Part shown: one piece after another, positions 28,227 through 40,187 of the stretch | Layout: every line of letters starts with the position of its first letter | How positions within the stretch are numbered: the stretch's first letter is position 1 | Source: Pseudomonas sp. MIACH | GTDB taxonomy: Bacteria > Pseudomonadota > Gammaproteobacteria > Pseudomonadales > Pseudomonadaceae | Direction of reading: 5' to 3' | DNA length: 64,000 nucleotides | NCBI RefSeq assembly: GCF_001269925.1 | Contig: NZ_LHVO01000056.1 | Location: 62,001-126,000, forward strand | Translations under genes and position numbers: made by a program | Notes under the pieces: model-generated | The model's database searches: none | The model's input: only the letters and a program-made list of their open reading frames with translations | What the model was told of the DNA's origin: nothing

Positions 28227-30665
28227 TCAGGTGGGCTTGGCTTCGGCCAGCGCCTGCTGCGCCAACTCCTTCTCGGCTTCCTTCAGGTCTTCCTCGCTGA
28301 TCATCTCGGCAATCGCGCGCAAGCGCTCGACCACCCGGGCATTGACGGTGCCTTCCGGGAACTGCCCCTCGGCGTCCGGCTCACCGGCATCCTCGCCCAC
28401 CAGCAGGCTCAACGCCTCATCCGCCTGGCGCACCGCATAGATGTGGAATTGCCCAGCACGCACGGCCTGCAACACCTTCTCATCCAGCATCAGAGTGGCG
28501 ACGTTGGCCTGGGGAATGATCGCCCCTTGCTCACCGGTCAAACCACGGGCTTCACACAGGCGGAAGAAACCTTCGATCTTCTCGTTGACCCCGCCCACGG
28601 CCTGCACTTCACCAAACTGGTTGATCGATCCGGTGATGGCAAAACACTGTTTGAGCGGCGTCTTCGACAAGGCCGAAATCAAGGTGCACGCCTCGCCCAA
28701 GGACGCGCTGTCACCGTCCACGTAACCGTAGGACTGTTCCAACGCGATGCTTGCCGAGATCGCCAGCGGGAACTCCTGTGCATAGCGGCTGCCCAGGTAA
28801 CCGGTGAGGATCATCACGCCCTTGGAGTGAATCGGCTGACCGAGGTTAACTTCGCGCTCGATGTCGACAATGCCGCTGCCGCCCGGATACACCGTGGCGG
28901 AAATCCGTGCCGGCACACCGAACGCCGAATCACCGACCTCCAGCACCGTCAGCCCGTTGCACTTGCCGACCGCCGCGCCGGCGGTGTCGATCAGGATGAC
29001 TCCGGCGAGCATGTCGTCGAGAATCCGCGCCGACACACGCCCGGTACGCGTAGCCTTGGCCTTCAGTGCACGCTCGATATGGCCAGCATCGGTCATCTCG
29101 TCGCCCGCCAAGTGGCGAATGAAATCTGCCTCGCTGACCAACTGGAACAAATCCCCAATACGCGCCGACAAACGCCCCTGGTGTTCGGCCAGGCGTGCGC
29201 TGTAAGTGGCCAGCCGCGCGACCGCGTCCGAGGTCAGCGGCGCCATGCCTTCCTCCGAGGTCCGGGTTTTGAGCAACTGGGCGAACTGCTCCAGGCTCTC
29301 ATCCACCATCGGGATGTCTTCGTCGAAGTCCACCAGCACCCGGAACATCTCCTGGAAGTCCGGATCGGCGTCCTGCAACGCGTAATACAACTGGCGCGAA
29401 CCGATGATGATGACCTTGACCTGCAACGGGATCATCTGCGGGTTGAGGGTCACAGTGGCCAGGCGGCCCAGTTCGCCCAGGGGCGATTCCATCTTCAGCT
29501 TGCGCGACTGCAAGGAACGCTTGAGGGCGTCCCACACAAACGGCTCGCTGAGCATCTTCTCGGCTTCAAGAATCAGGAACCCGCCGTTGGCACGGTGCAA
29601 GGCGCCCGGGCGTAACTGGCGATAGGTGGTGTACAGCGCGCCCTGGTCGGTGCTGTATTCGATACGGCCGAACAGGTTGTCGTAGGTCGGGTGCGGTTCA
29701 AACACCACCGGCGCGCCACCGTTGACCGGATGGCCCACCACCAGGCTCGGGCAGTATTGCTCTTCGAGCAGCTTGCGGGCCTGGGCGTCGGTCTTGGCGT
29801 CGTCCACCAATTGTTCCACCACGGTTTTCAGCAGGTACACCTGCATGGCCTGCAGGTAACCGCAGACGCCGGCGTTCTCGGCGTATTTTTCCGACAGCGG
29901 CGCGAGCAATGGTTGCAGGGCCAGGGTGATGGTTTCTTCGTTGAACTGACGCAGTTGGTTGTTGGACTCGCGCTTCCACTGAGGGAGGCTGGCCAACTCC
30001 TCGTTGAGGCGTTCTTCCAGCTCGGAAATATCCGTATGGAAACGCTCGCGATCCACTTCCGGCAGCTGCGAGAACTCGGCCTCATCCAGCGCCTTGCCGT
30101 CGAGCATCGGCGTGAAGGCGATGTTGGAGCTGTCGCGGTAAAGCGCCACGTCCTTTTCCAGGGCCAGACGTTCGATCACGTCCAGCGCCTTGTCGTAACG
30201 CTGGTTGAAGGCGCGGTCGATGGCACTTTTACGCTGTTGATAAGTCGGGTGCTCGAACACCGCCGGGAAGGTCGCGACGAGGTTGTCGACCAGGCCATTG
30301 ATGTCAGCAATGAACGCCGCTGCCGCACCGCCGGGCAATTCCAGGGCGCGGGGTTCGCGAGGCTCGTCAAAGTTATTCACATAGACCCAGTCCGCCGGGG
30401 TCTGCAGGCGCTTGCCTTCAGCCTTCAGGTAACGTTTGACGAACGAAAAGCGGCCGGTACCCGGCTCGCCCATGACAAACACGTTGTAACCGGGGCGTGG
30501 CATGGCCACACCGAACTGCAACGCTTCAACCGCGCGTTCCTGGCCAAGCACACCGCGAAAGGGCTCCAGATCATTGGTGGTCGAGAAGCTGAACTGTTCA
30601 GCGGAGAAAGGGCGAGTCAGCGCTTCGGGCGCTAGACGCAAGCTGGCAGCAACAGGATCAGGCAT
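28227..30665 (-). CDS. Lon-like ATP-dependent protease (LonB/AAA_32 family, S16)
   Basis: This 812-residue protein starts after AAGGAAG. Residues about 35-380 form the AAA part, with a P-loop-like GEPGTGRFS (66-74) where the usual Lys is replaced by Arg; insertions and helices follow; the C-terminal S16 protease domain (about 560-770) has catalytic Ser653 in GDSAS and Lys696 in GGVNEKIEGF. The domain layout matches the LonB-like family (AAA_32 plus Lon_C) rather than canonical Lon, as there is no Lon substrate-binding N-domain. Substrates are unknown. An intact Ser-Lys dyad predicts active proteolysis. Confidence 0.92.
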   Translation of the reverse strand: MPDPVAASLRLAPEALTRPFSAEQFSFSTTNDLEPFRGVLGQERAVEALQFGVAMPRPGYNVFVMGEPGTGRFSFVKRYLKAEGKRLQTPADWVYVNNFDEPREPRALELPGGAAAAFIADINGLVDNLVATFPAVFEHPTYQQRKSAIDRAFNQRYDKALDVIERLALEKDVALYRDSSNIAFTPMLDGKALDEAEFSQLPEVDRERFHTDISELEERLNEELASLPQWKRESNNQLRQFNEETITLALQPLLAPLSEKYAENAGVCGYLQAMQVYLLKTVVEQLVDDAKTDAQARKLLEEQYCPSLVVGHPVNGGAPVVFEPHPTYDNLFGRIEYSTDQGALYTTYRQLRPGALHRANGGFLILEAEKMLSEPFVWDALKRSLQSRKLKMESPLGELGRLATVTLNPQMIPLQVKVIIIGSRQLYYALQDADPDFQEMFRVLVDFDEDIPMVDESLEQFAQLLKTRTSEEGMAPLTSDAVARLATYSARLAEHQGRLSARIGDLFQLVSEADFIRHLAGDEMTDAGHIERALKAKATRTGRVSARILDDMLAGVILIDTAGAAVGKCNGLTVLEVGDSAFGVPARISATVYPGGSGIVDIEREVNLGQPIHSKGVMILTGYLGSRYAQEFPLAISASIALEQSYGYVDGDSASLGEACTLISALSKTPLKQCFAITGSINQFGEVQAVGGVNEKIEGFFRLCEARGLTGEQGAIIPQANVATLMLDEKVLQAVRAGQFHIYAVRQADEALSLLVGEDAGEPDAEGQFPEGTVNARVVERLRAIAEMISEEDLKEAEKELAQQALAEAKPT

Positions 30666-30932
30666 CGGGCTTCCTTACATCAGGCGGGGCAGATGACGGC
30701 ATTCTGGCTCTCCGTTGCGCGCTCTGGCAAGGCGAGCCGTAGGGAAAGCATAGACACGGAACATACCCTACAAAAAAAACGCGACATTGCTGATTGTTTT
30801 ATAAAAACACACGGAACCGTTGGAACATGCCTAAACTCCAAACTGCGCGGGTTGGACTAATAACCGATCCCAGGGGCGCTATGAAGTGCCTGAACCCTTG
30901 TCCATTGGTTTGCACACAAAGAGAACAAAGCT

Positions 30933-31421
30933 ATGAAACGGATCCTTCTCGGTACTCTCTTCACCGTCGTCTCCCTCAATGCAATGGCTGAAGCACCAGG
31001 CGGCCCTAACTGCGGTTGGGGCAACATGTTGTTCGAAGGCCAGCGCGGTACTCCGGCTCACTTCCTGGCTTCCACCACCAACGGTACTTCGGGTAACGCC
31101 ACCTTCGGCATGACCTCGGGCACCAACGGTTGCAGCACCAACAGCGCGCTGACCTACGGCGGCAAGTCCTGGATTGCCATGAATGGCATGATGAACGAGC
31201 TGTCCGAAGACATGGCCAAGGGTAATGGTGAAGCACTGACCACCTATGCCGTGGTACTGGGCGTTGCGCCGGAAGATCGCGAGCACTTCGCTGCCGTGGC
31301 TCACGAACACTTCCAGCAAATCTTCAGCAAGGCCGATGTAACCGCTGAAGACGTGCACAACAACACCCTGGCTGTACTGAAAGGCGATGCCCGTCTGGCG
31401 AAATACGCTACCCAGGCTTAA
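30933..31421 (+). CDS. DUF3015 periplasmic protein
   Basis: The 162-residue protein has a signal peptide (MKRILLGTLFTVVSLNAMA) and the DUF3015 pattern GPNCGWGNMLFEGQRGTPAHFLASTTNGTSGNATFGMTSGTNGC. Two conserved cysteines (NCGW and NGCST) could form a disulfide. Function unknown. It precedes the DUF4105 gene by 91 bp, separated by a strong terminator, so the two are neighbours but probably separate transcripts. Confidence 0.92.
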   Translation: MKRILLGTLFTVVSLNAMAEAPGGPNCGWGNMLFEGQRGTPAHFLASTTNGTSGNATFGMTSGTNGCSTNSALTYGGKSWIAMNGMMNELSEDMAKGNGEALTTYAVVLGVAPEDREHFAAVAHEHFQQIFSKADVTAEDVHNNTLAVLKGDARLAKYATQA

Positions 31422-31431
31422 GCTCGACCTG

Positions 31432-31463
31432 CCCGCGCCTCCCCAGGCGCGGGTTTTATTTTT
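31432..31463 (+). terminator. Terminator after the DUF3015 gene
   Basis: CCCGCGCCT and AGGCGCGGG enclose a CCCC loop, followed by TTTTATTTTT. Confidence 0.92.
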
Positions 31464-31512
31464 GGACCCACCTCCCTTTGGGTCTCTCTAATTTCCGACT
31501 TAAGTTGCCCCT

Positions 31513-33366
31513 ATGCTCAAACGCTTTGCCTGGATGGCACTCCTCGCCTGCGCCCCGCTGTACGCGGCACCGCACCTTGATGATCAACGTTTGCAGCAAT
31601 TGGCCAATGATCCGTTCTGGCTTTCTTTAGGCCATTACGAAGCCGGCAAAATCAGTGGCTGGCGCAGTTATGTCAGTGAAAAGAAATTTTTCCTCGCAGC
31701 CGATGGCGCCCACCACCCGGATGCAGAACTCAAGGCCACCGTCGATGCGCTTTACGCTCCGGCCAGCCTGGGTGAAAAACACGCCCAATGCGTTTACCCC
31801 GCACGTACCCGCTGGCTCAAGGATCAGTTGCACCTCACTGACCTGCCTGCCGTGGACTGCAAAGAATTCAAGCAATGGTTCAAGGACGTCGCGCCCCATA
31901 GCGCGGTGATGATCTTCCCGGCGGCCTACCTCAACAGCCCGTCGTCGATGTTCGGCCACACCCTGCTGCGTATCGACCAGGCCGACGTGCAGAGCAACAA
32001 GACTGCGCTGCTCAGCTACGCGATCAACTTCGGCGCCTACATCGAAGGTTCGGACAACAGCATCCTTTATGCCTGGAAAGGCCTGATGGGCGGCTACCCC
32101 GGCCTGTTCGCCCTGGTGCCCTACCAGGAAAAACTCTCCGAGTACCGCAGCCTCGAAAACCGTGACCTGTGGGAATACCGCCTCCACCTCACCCAGGTCG
32201 AGACCGAGCGCATGGTCGAGCATGTGTGGGAACTCAAGCAGATCCAGTTCGACTACTTCTTCTTCGATGAAAACTGCTCCTATCGCCTGCTGGAACTGCT
32301 GCAAGTGGCCCGTCCGGGCCTGCGCCTGACCGAGCAATTCCCGCTCACCGCCATCCCCACCGACACCGTCAAGGCGGTGAAGGATGCAGGTTTGGTAGAG
32401 AAAATCGACTACCGCCCCTCCCGCGAGCGCGAGTTGCTGGAGCGCGCCAAGCCGCTGAACAGCGACGAACAACAATGGGTGCTGAAGGTCAGCGACGACC
32501 AGCAGCAATTGCAGGCGCCGGCCTTCAAAGCGTTGCCTCGCGACCGCCAGGCCCTGATCATCGACGCGGCTTACCGCCTCGGTCGCTATCGCGCCAATGG
32601 CCTGGAACGCGACACCGCACGCTCCCAACGCAGCTTCGAGCTGCTGCGCGCGATCAACCAGAACCCAGCGCCCGACCTGAAGATCACACCCCCCGGCCTG
32701 CCCGAAAACGGCCATGAATCGCGCACCTGGCAAGCCGGCATCGGCACCCGTGGTGACAAGGCCTTCGGCGAATATGGCCTGCGCATGGCCTACCACGACC
32801 TCAACGACAACGCCGAAGGCTTCCCCCTCGGCGCGCAGATCGAAATCCTGCAGATGAAGCTGCGCCAGTACGAAGGTAACCACTGGCAACTGCAGCAACT
32901 GGACTTAGCCACCATCCGCTCCCTGACCCCGCGCAACGCCTTGCTGCAGCCGTGGTCCTGGCAAGTCACCGGCGGCCTGGAGCGGGTGCCCGGTAAGCAC
33001 GACGACGAAACCCTGGTTGCCCACGTCAACGGCGGCGCCGGTGGCACCTGGCAACTGAGCGACGACATGCTCGGCTTCGCCCTCGGCACCGTGCGCGTGG
33101 AACACAACAACGACTTCAACGAAGCCATCTCCCCCGCTGCCGGTTTCAATACCGGCGTGCTGTGGAAAAACCCCCTGGGCAACTTGAGCCTGGAGGCTAA
33201 AGGAGACTTCTTCACCAATGGCGAAGTACGGCGCAGCCTCAGCCTGAACCAGCAGTGGGAACTGTCCCGCAACCTCGGCCTACGCCTGAGTGCACAGCGC
33301 GAGTACAGCCACTTGTCGACGCCGGTGAATGAAGTGATGCTTGAGGTGAAGTGGTATCACTACTGA
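31513..33366 (+). CDS. DUF4105 (Lnb N-terminal-type) protein with probable outer-membrane barrel
   Basis: This 617-residue protein has a signal peptide (cleavage near LYAAP). The DUF4105 domain (about 130-280) has SSMFGHTLLRID (His149) and FDENCSYRLLELL (Asn254-Cys255). The last 220 residues alternate polar and nonpolar residues and end EVKWYHY, like an outer-membrane beta-barrel. The His-then-Asn-Cys order is reminiscent of circularly permuted papain-fold enzymes (YaeF/LRAT type), so a cysteine hydrolase or acyl-transferase is a possible but unproven activity. The start codon lacks a clear ribosome site. Chorismate mutase follows 48 bp later. Confidence 0.85.
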   Translation: MLKRFAWMALLACAPLYAAPHLDDQRLQQLANDPFWLSLGHYEAGKISGWRSYVSEKKFFLAADGAHHPDAELKATVDALYAPASLGEKHAQCVYPARTRWLKDQLHLTDLPAVDCKEFKQWFKDVAPHSAVMIFPAAYLNSPSSMFGHTLLRIDQADVQSNKTALLSYAINFGAYIEGSDNSILYAWKGLMGGYPGLFALVPYQEKLSEYRSLENRDLWEYRLHLTQVETERMVEHVWELKQIQFDYFFFDENCSYRLLELLQVARPGLRLTEQFPLTAIPTDTVKAVKDAGLVEKIDYRPSRERELLERAKPLNSDEQQWVLKVSDDQQQLQAPAFKALPRDRQALIIDAAYRLGRYRANGLERDTARSQRSFELLRAINQNPAPDLKITPPGLPENGHESRTWQAGIGTRGDKAFGEYGLRMAYHDLNDNAEGFPLGAQIEILQMKLRQYEGNHWQLQQLDLATIRSLTPRNALLQPWSWQVTGGLERVPGKHDDETLVAHVNGGAGGTWQLSDDMLGFALGTVRVEHNNDFNEAISPAAGFNTGVLWKNPLGNLSLEAKGDFFTNGEVRRSLSLNQQWELSRNLGLRLSAQREYSHLSTPVNEVMLEVKWYHY

Positions 33367-33414
33367 CTAACATCTTTTGTCAGCATTGCCCGCACCATCA
33401 GGAGTTCACTCGAC

Positions 33415-33726
33415 ATGGCCGTTACCTGCACCACCCTTGAAGAAGTCCGAAACAACATCGACCGCCTCGACCAGCAAATCGTCACCCTGCTGGCCGAACG
33501 CGGCCGCTACGTCTCCCAGGCGGCACGCTTCAAAAAAGACACCGATGGCGTCAAGGCCCCACAGCGGGTTGAGCAGGTGATCACCAAGGTGCGGGATCTG
33601 GCGCAGACCGTGGGCGCCAACCCCGAGGTGACCGAGCAGGTCTATCGCGCCATGATTGCGGCGTTTATCCAGCAGGAATTGGCGGAACATGCGGCTCTGG
33701 CGAGAGCTGAAAAGCCACAAACCTAA
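33415..33726 (+). CDS. Monofunctional chorismate mutase (AroQ class)
   Basis: The 103-residue all-helical protein has the AroQ pattern: EEVRNNIDRLDQQIVTLLAERGRYVSQAARFKKD, including the first-helix Arg, the second Arg and the Lys of the active site, and the final helix AFIQQELAEHAAL. There is no signal peptide, so it is cytoplasmic, converting chorismate to prephenate (or, in PchB-like relatives, acting as isochorismate pyruvate lyase). AGGAG lies 12 nt before the ATG. No pch or aro genes are adjacent. Confidence 0.88.
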   Translation: MAVTCTTLEEVRNNIDRLDQQIVTLLAERGRYVSQAARFKKDTDGVKAPQRVEQVITKVRDLAQTVGANPEVTEQVYRAMIAAFIQQELAEHAALARAEKPQT

Positions 33727-33962
33727 TCCATCAAACTGATCCACTCAGAATTTTCAGACTTTTGCATGCAAGTACAAATTACTACTCGGCTTCCAACCTA
33801 TTGATAAATAGGCAAGAAATTTCCGACAAATTTTTAGCTTTTTTCAGTCAAAACAAACTCCCTCTCACTCCATTCTCTTTGTGAAGATTTGTGTCTAGTA
33901 TCGAATGGCAGTCAATTTGCCATCACGTCTATACACGGATTCGAATAGGGTAAGAGGCTTAT

Positions 33963-35048
33963 ATGGAATTTTTTGAAAAGCTCACCAGTCTGGCAGCAAA
34001 AGTTCGGTTGCAAGGCCCTGCCATCCAAACAGAAGAAGCAACAAAGAACGCTTTTGTAATGCCTTTTATCAACACGGTTTTGGGTTACGACGTGTTTGAT
34101 CCACAGGAGGTAACGCCTGAGTTTGTCTGCGATATAGGGACAAAAAAAGGCGAAAAAATCGACTACGCAATTATGAAAAACGGTGAGGTTCAAATACTCA
34201 TCGAATGCAAAAAAATCGGCGAGTCATTGAGCATTAATCACGCATCGCAGTTGTTTCGATACTTTCACGTCACAAGCGCAAGAATCTCAATTCTCACGAA
34301 CGGCCAGGTCTACAGGTTTTTCACTGACCTGGATGCACCTAATAAAATGGACGAAAAGCCATTTTTAGAATTGGATCTACTGGACATCGATGAGTACTCC
34401 GTACCTGAGCTGATAAAGCTTACAAAGTCGGCCTTCGACGTCGACTCGATCATCAACGCTGCCGGAGAGTTGAAATACGTCAGCCAGCTAAAGAAGCTTA
34501 TTGGCGCCCAAGTCAGCAAACCAGAAGACGACTTCGTGAAATTCTTCGCTTCCCGCGTTTACGAGGGCGCAATCACGCAGAAAGTCCGTGAGCAATTTTT
34601 CGAACTGACACGGAAAGCGTTAGCTCAGTTTCTGAATGACCAAATCAATGATCGGCTCAAGTCGGCTATGAGCGGCGCTATTCAGCCGACGATAGCGTCA
34701 CTGACTGTCGCGAACAGCACGAATGCTGAGACTCAGGATCGAGACGAGTCAGAAGATAAAATCCTGACAACGCTTGAAGAGCTTGAGGGCTATCACATCG
34801 TCCGGGCTGTCGTCCGCTCCGTTGTCGATGCCAAAAGAATCGTTCAGCGAGATACCCAAAGTTATTTTGGCATCTTGCTGGACGACAACAATCGTAAACC
34901 GATTTGTCGCCTTCACTTCAACAGAAGTCAGAAATACCTCGGAATATTCGACGAGGAGAAAAATGAGACTCGGCACGCTATCTCATCCATTGATGAGATT
35001 TACGAGTACGCCGATCAGTTGAAAAGGACCGTGGGCTATTACGCCTGA
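33963..35048 (+). CDS. Orphan PD-(D/E)XK nuclease-like protein (HsdR N-terminal type)
   Basis: The 361-residue product has an N-terminal domain like that of type I restriction subunit R: EEATKNAFVMPFINTVLGYDVFDPQEV, then KIDYAI (Asp67) and IECKK (Glu81, Lys83), the D...ExK nuclease core. No helicase or SNF2 motifs follow; the C-terminal third (about 260-361) is a separate small alpha/beta domain. No methylase or specificity subunit is nearby. DNA here is visibly richer in A+T than its flanks, suggesting horizontal acquisition. Roles could be phage defence or DNA repair. AGAGG precedes the ATG; the 236-bp AT-rich region upstream should hold its promoter. Confidence 0.8.
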   Translation: MEFFEKLTSLAAKVRLQGPAIQTEEATKNAFVMPFINTVLGYDVFDPQEVTPEFVCDIGTKKGEKIDYAIMKNGEVQILIECKKIGESLSINHASQLFRYFHVTSARISILTNGQVYRFFTDLDAPNKMDEKPFLELDLLDIDEYSVPELIKLTKSAFDVDSIINAAGELKYVSQLKKLIGAQVSKPEDDFVKFFASRVYEGAITQKVREQFFELTRKALAQFLNDQINDRLKSAMSGAIQPTIASLTVANSTNAETQDRDESEDKILTTLEELEGYHIVRAVVRSVVDAKRIVQRDTQSYFGILLDDNNRKPICRLHFNRSQKYLGIFDEEKNETRHAISSIDEIYEYADQLKRTVGYYA

Positions 35049-35632
35049 AGGCCAGATTGCATCAGGCAACACTTATTCAAGATGAGTGAAATCTGTTGCT
35101 AGGGAGGTGCCACTACCTCTTCGATGTAGCGCTGTCGCTCAGCAAACGGGGACCTCTGTGGCGAGCGGGCTTGTCCCGCGTTGGGGTGCGAAGCGCCCCT
35201 GATGAAGACAAATGTGGTGTATCAGACACTCCTCTGCGCCTGGTTTTGGGGCTGCTGCGCAGCCCAACGCGGGACAAGCCCGCTCGCCACAAGAATGCGG
35301 TCGCCTGAAATTATTTATGCAAGACTCAAAACCTCAGGGTGAAATTTTAACCTTTTAAAATCAGTGAGTTATTTTAAGTTTGATAAGAGTTTGCTTCCGC
35401 TGGGCTGCGCAGCAGCCACCGAACCGGGCGAAGCGTTCCTACCGAGAAAATATCCACCGTCAGCATTGGGCTGCTTTGCAGCCTTACGGAAGCCAGCGCC
35501 CTCGCCACAGATTCAGTGCTCACCGCTCGATCTCATCGCGCTCCACACCTTTCTCACACCCCTTTCACACCTCCCCGACAAATCCCTATCTAGACTTCCC
35601 CTATCAGCCGTGAAACGGCCAGGGAGCAAGCA
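35049..35632. other. Gene-poor stretch with REP-like elements
   Basis: I see no convincing gene. It contains the 29-bp inverted repeat at 35157-35291 and a second degenerate REP-like pair at about 35391-35510 (arms with GGGCTGCGCAGC / GGGCTGCTTTGCAGCC). Short reading frames here arise from repeat arms and do not look like proteins. Confidence 0.7.
35157..35291. repeat. Long perfect inverted repeat (REPIN-like)
   Basis: The 29-nt arm at 35157-35185 (starts TGTGGCGAGCGGGCTTGTCC) is exactly complementary to 35263-35291. The intervening 77 nt contain a second GGGGTGCGAAGCGCCCC hairpin and a GGCTGCTGCGCAGCC hairpin. It is a different REP subtype from the TGTGGGAGGGGG units elsewhere in this window. 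Confidence 0.88.
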
Positions 35633-35989
35633 ATGTGGCGGTATGCAGTAATGCTGTGTGCGGTGGTGTGGCTGGCGGGTTGCCAATCAACTCACCAGGA
35701 CTTGTTGGCCAAGGGCTATCCACCGGCCTTTGCCGATGGCTTTGATGATGGCTGCAGCAGCGGTCGCCAGGCCGCTGGCGTGATCACGGGGGAGTTTCGC
35801 AAGAATGTGCCGCGCTACCTGAAAGACCGGGAATACGCCGCTGGCTGGGAGGATGGTTTTCGCCAGTGCAAGGCCATGCGCGAGAACGAGGAACTGCGCG
35901 ACTACAAGAACGACCACTGGGACGACCGTGAGCGCGCCTGGCAACAGGAGAAGAACCGCGACGCGGCGCGGGCCTATCGCTCGCAATAG
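35633..35989 (+). CDS. Small lipoprotein
   Basis: The ATG at 35633 follows AGGGAG. The 118-residue product has a lipobox WLAGC (Cys17), so it is probably lipid-anchored. The mature part has two similar Gly/Asp/Trp segments, FADGFDDGCSSGRQA and YAAGWEDGFRQCKA, each with one cysteine, and a charged, helical C-terminus. It resembles short Pseudomonas lipoproteins of unknown role. The next gene starts 70 bp downstream on the same strand. Confidence 0.85.
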   Translation: MWRYAVMLCAVVWLAGCQSTHQDLLAKGYPPAFADGFDDGCSSGRQAAGVITGEFRKNVPRYLKDREYAAGWEDGFRQCKAMRENEELRDYKNDHWDDRERAWQQEKNRDAARAYRSQ

Positions 35990-36059
35990 GTCGCTTTCAG
36001 ACATCCATCGAAACTAAAGCGCGGCGAACATGGCCCAAGCTCCATAGAGGGAGAACGTC

Positions 36060-37939
<1,880 letters not shown>

Positions 37940-38088
37940 TTATCAATTCATGTCGCACCGCGACAGGGCAAAATGTCGCTTTTGTGAATTTAAATGGTGC
38001 ATTAGATATAAATAAACCCAGGAAACAGGGATTTATCGCACCTAAAAGGGGATTTCCAAGGCAGGTTATGCACCAGCAGGGAAATAGC

Positions 38089-38160
38089 TATCGGGGCAAG
38101 CCCCCTCCCACATTTTGAATGTATTCACAAATCAAATGTGGGAGGGGCTTGCTCCCGATA
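38089..38160. repeat. REPIN (inverted REP pair)
   Basis: The left unit TATCGGGGCAAGCCCCCTCC and the complementary right unit ending GGGCTTGCTCCCGATA are separated by about 25 nt of AT-rich loop. Same subtype as the units at 28113, 44060 and 46641. Confidence 0.88.
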
Positions 38161-38192
38161 GGGCCATCAAAAACACTGCAAAACCCCAGCGC

Positions 38193-38227
38193 AAAAAAAA
38201 GCGGAGCCCGAGGGCCCCGCTTTTTTT
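38193..38227 (-). terminator. ettA rho-independent terminator
   Basis: On the minus strand AGCGGGGCCC and GGGCTCCGCT-type arms close on a short loop and are followed by TTTTTTTT. The A-run on the other side would also allow use from the plus strand. Confidence 0.9.
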
Positions 38228-38238
38228 GACCAGCCGGA

Positions 38239-39903
<1,665 letters not shown>

Positions 39904-40187
39904 GGTGAACCTAGCGTCTGTGACTGATGAATTAAGCGGGCGAAGCCCGTGCCAGGCCATGCGCCGCGCGGGCCGTTGACTATCATCAAGGCCAGCGAGC
40001 GGAAAAACCTGAAGATCTGGGGCTGGAACGCCACCGCGTAACCGGCAAAGCTACCTGAATGCGCTTGGTCAGTCCAGCCAAGCAGGGCTGGCACTTTGCC
40101 ACAAGTCAAGGCATGCTAGCCGCCCTTCGGGCGTCCGGCTTATAGTGCACGTCGCGCGCCAGTCCAGCCAAACCGCAGGATCACAGC

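Noticed and set aside
28443-29615. Long open frame opposite the Lon-like protease gene
   Set aside because: Shadow frame; low-complexity His/Arg/Gln-rich translation and no ribosome site.
35096-35308. Short open frame after the nuclease gene
   Set aside because: It is made of REP-type inverted repeat arms and has no ribosome site.
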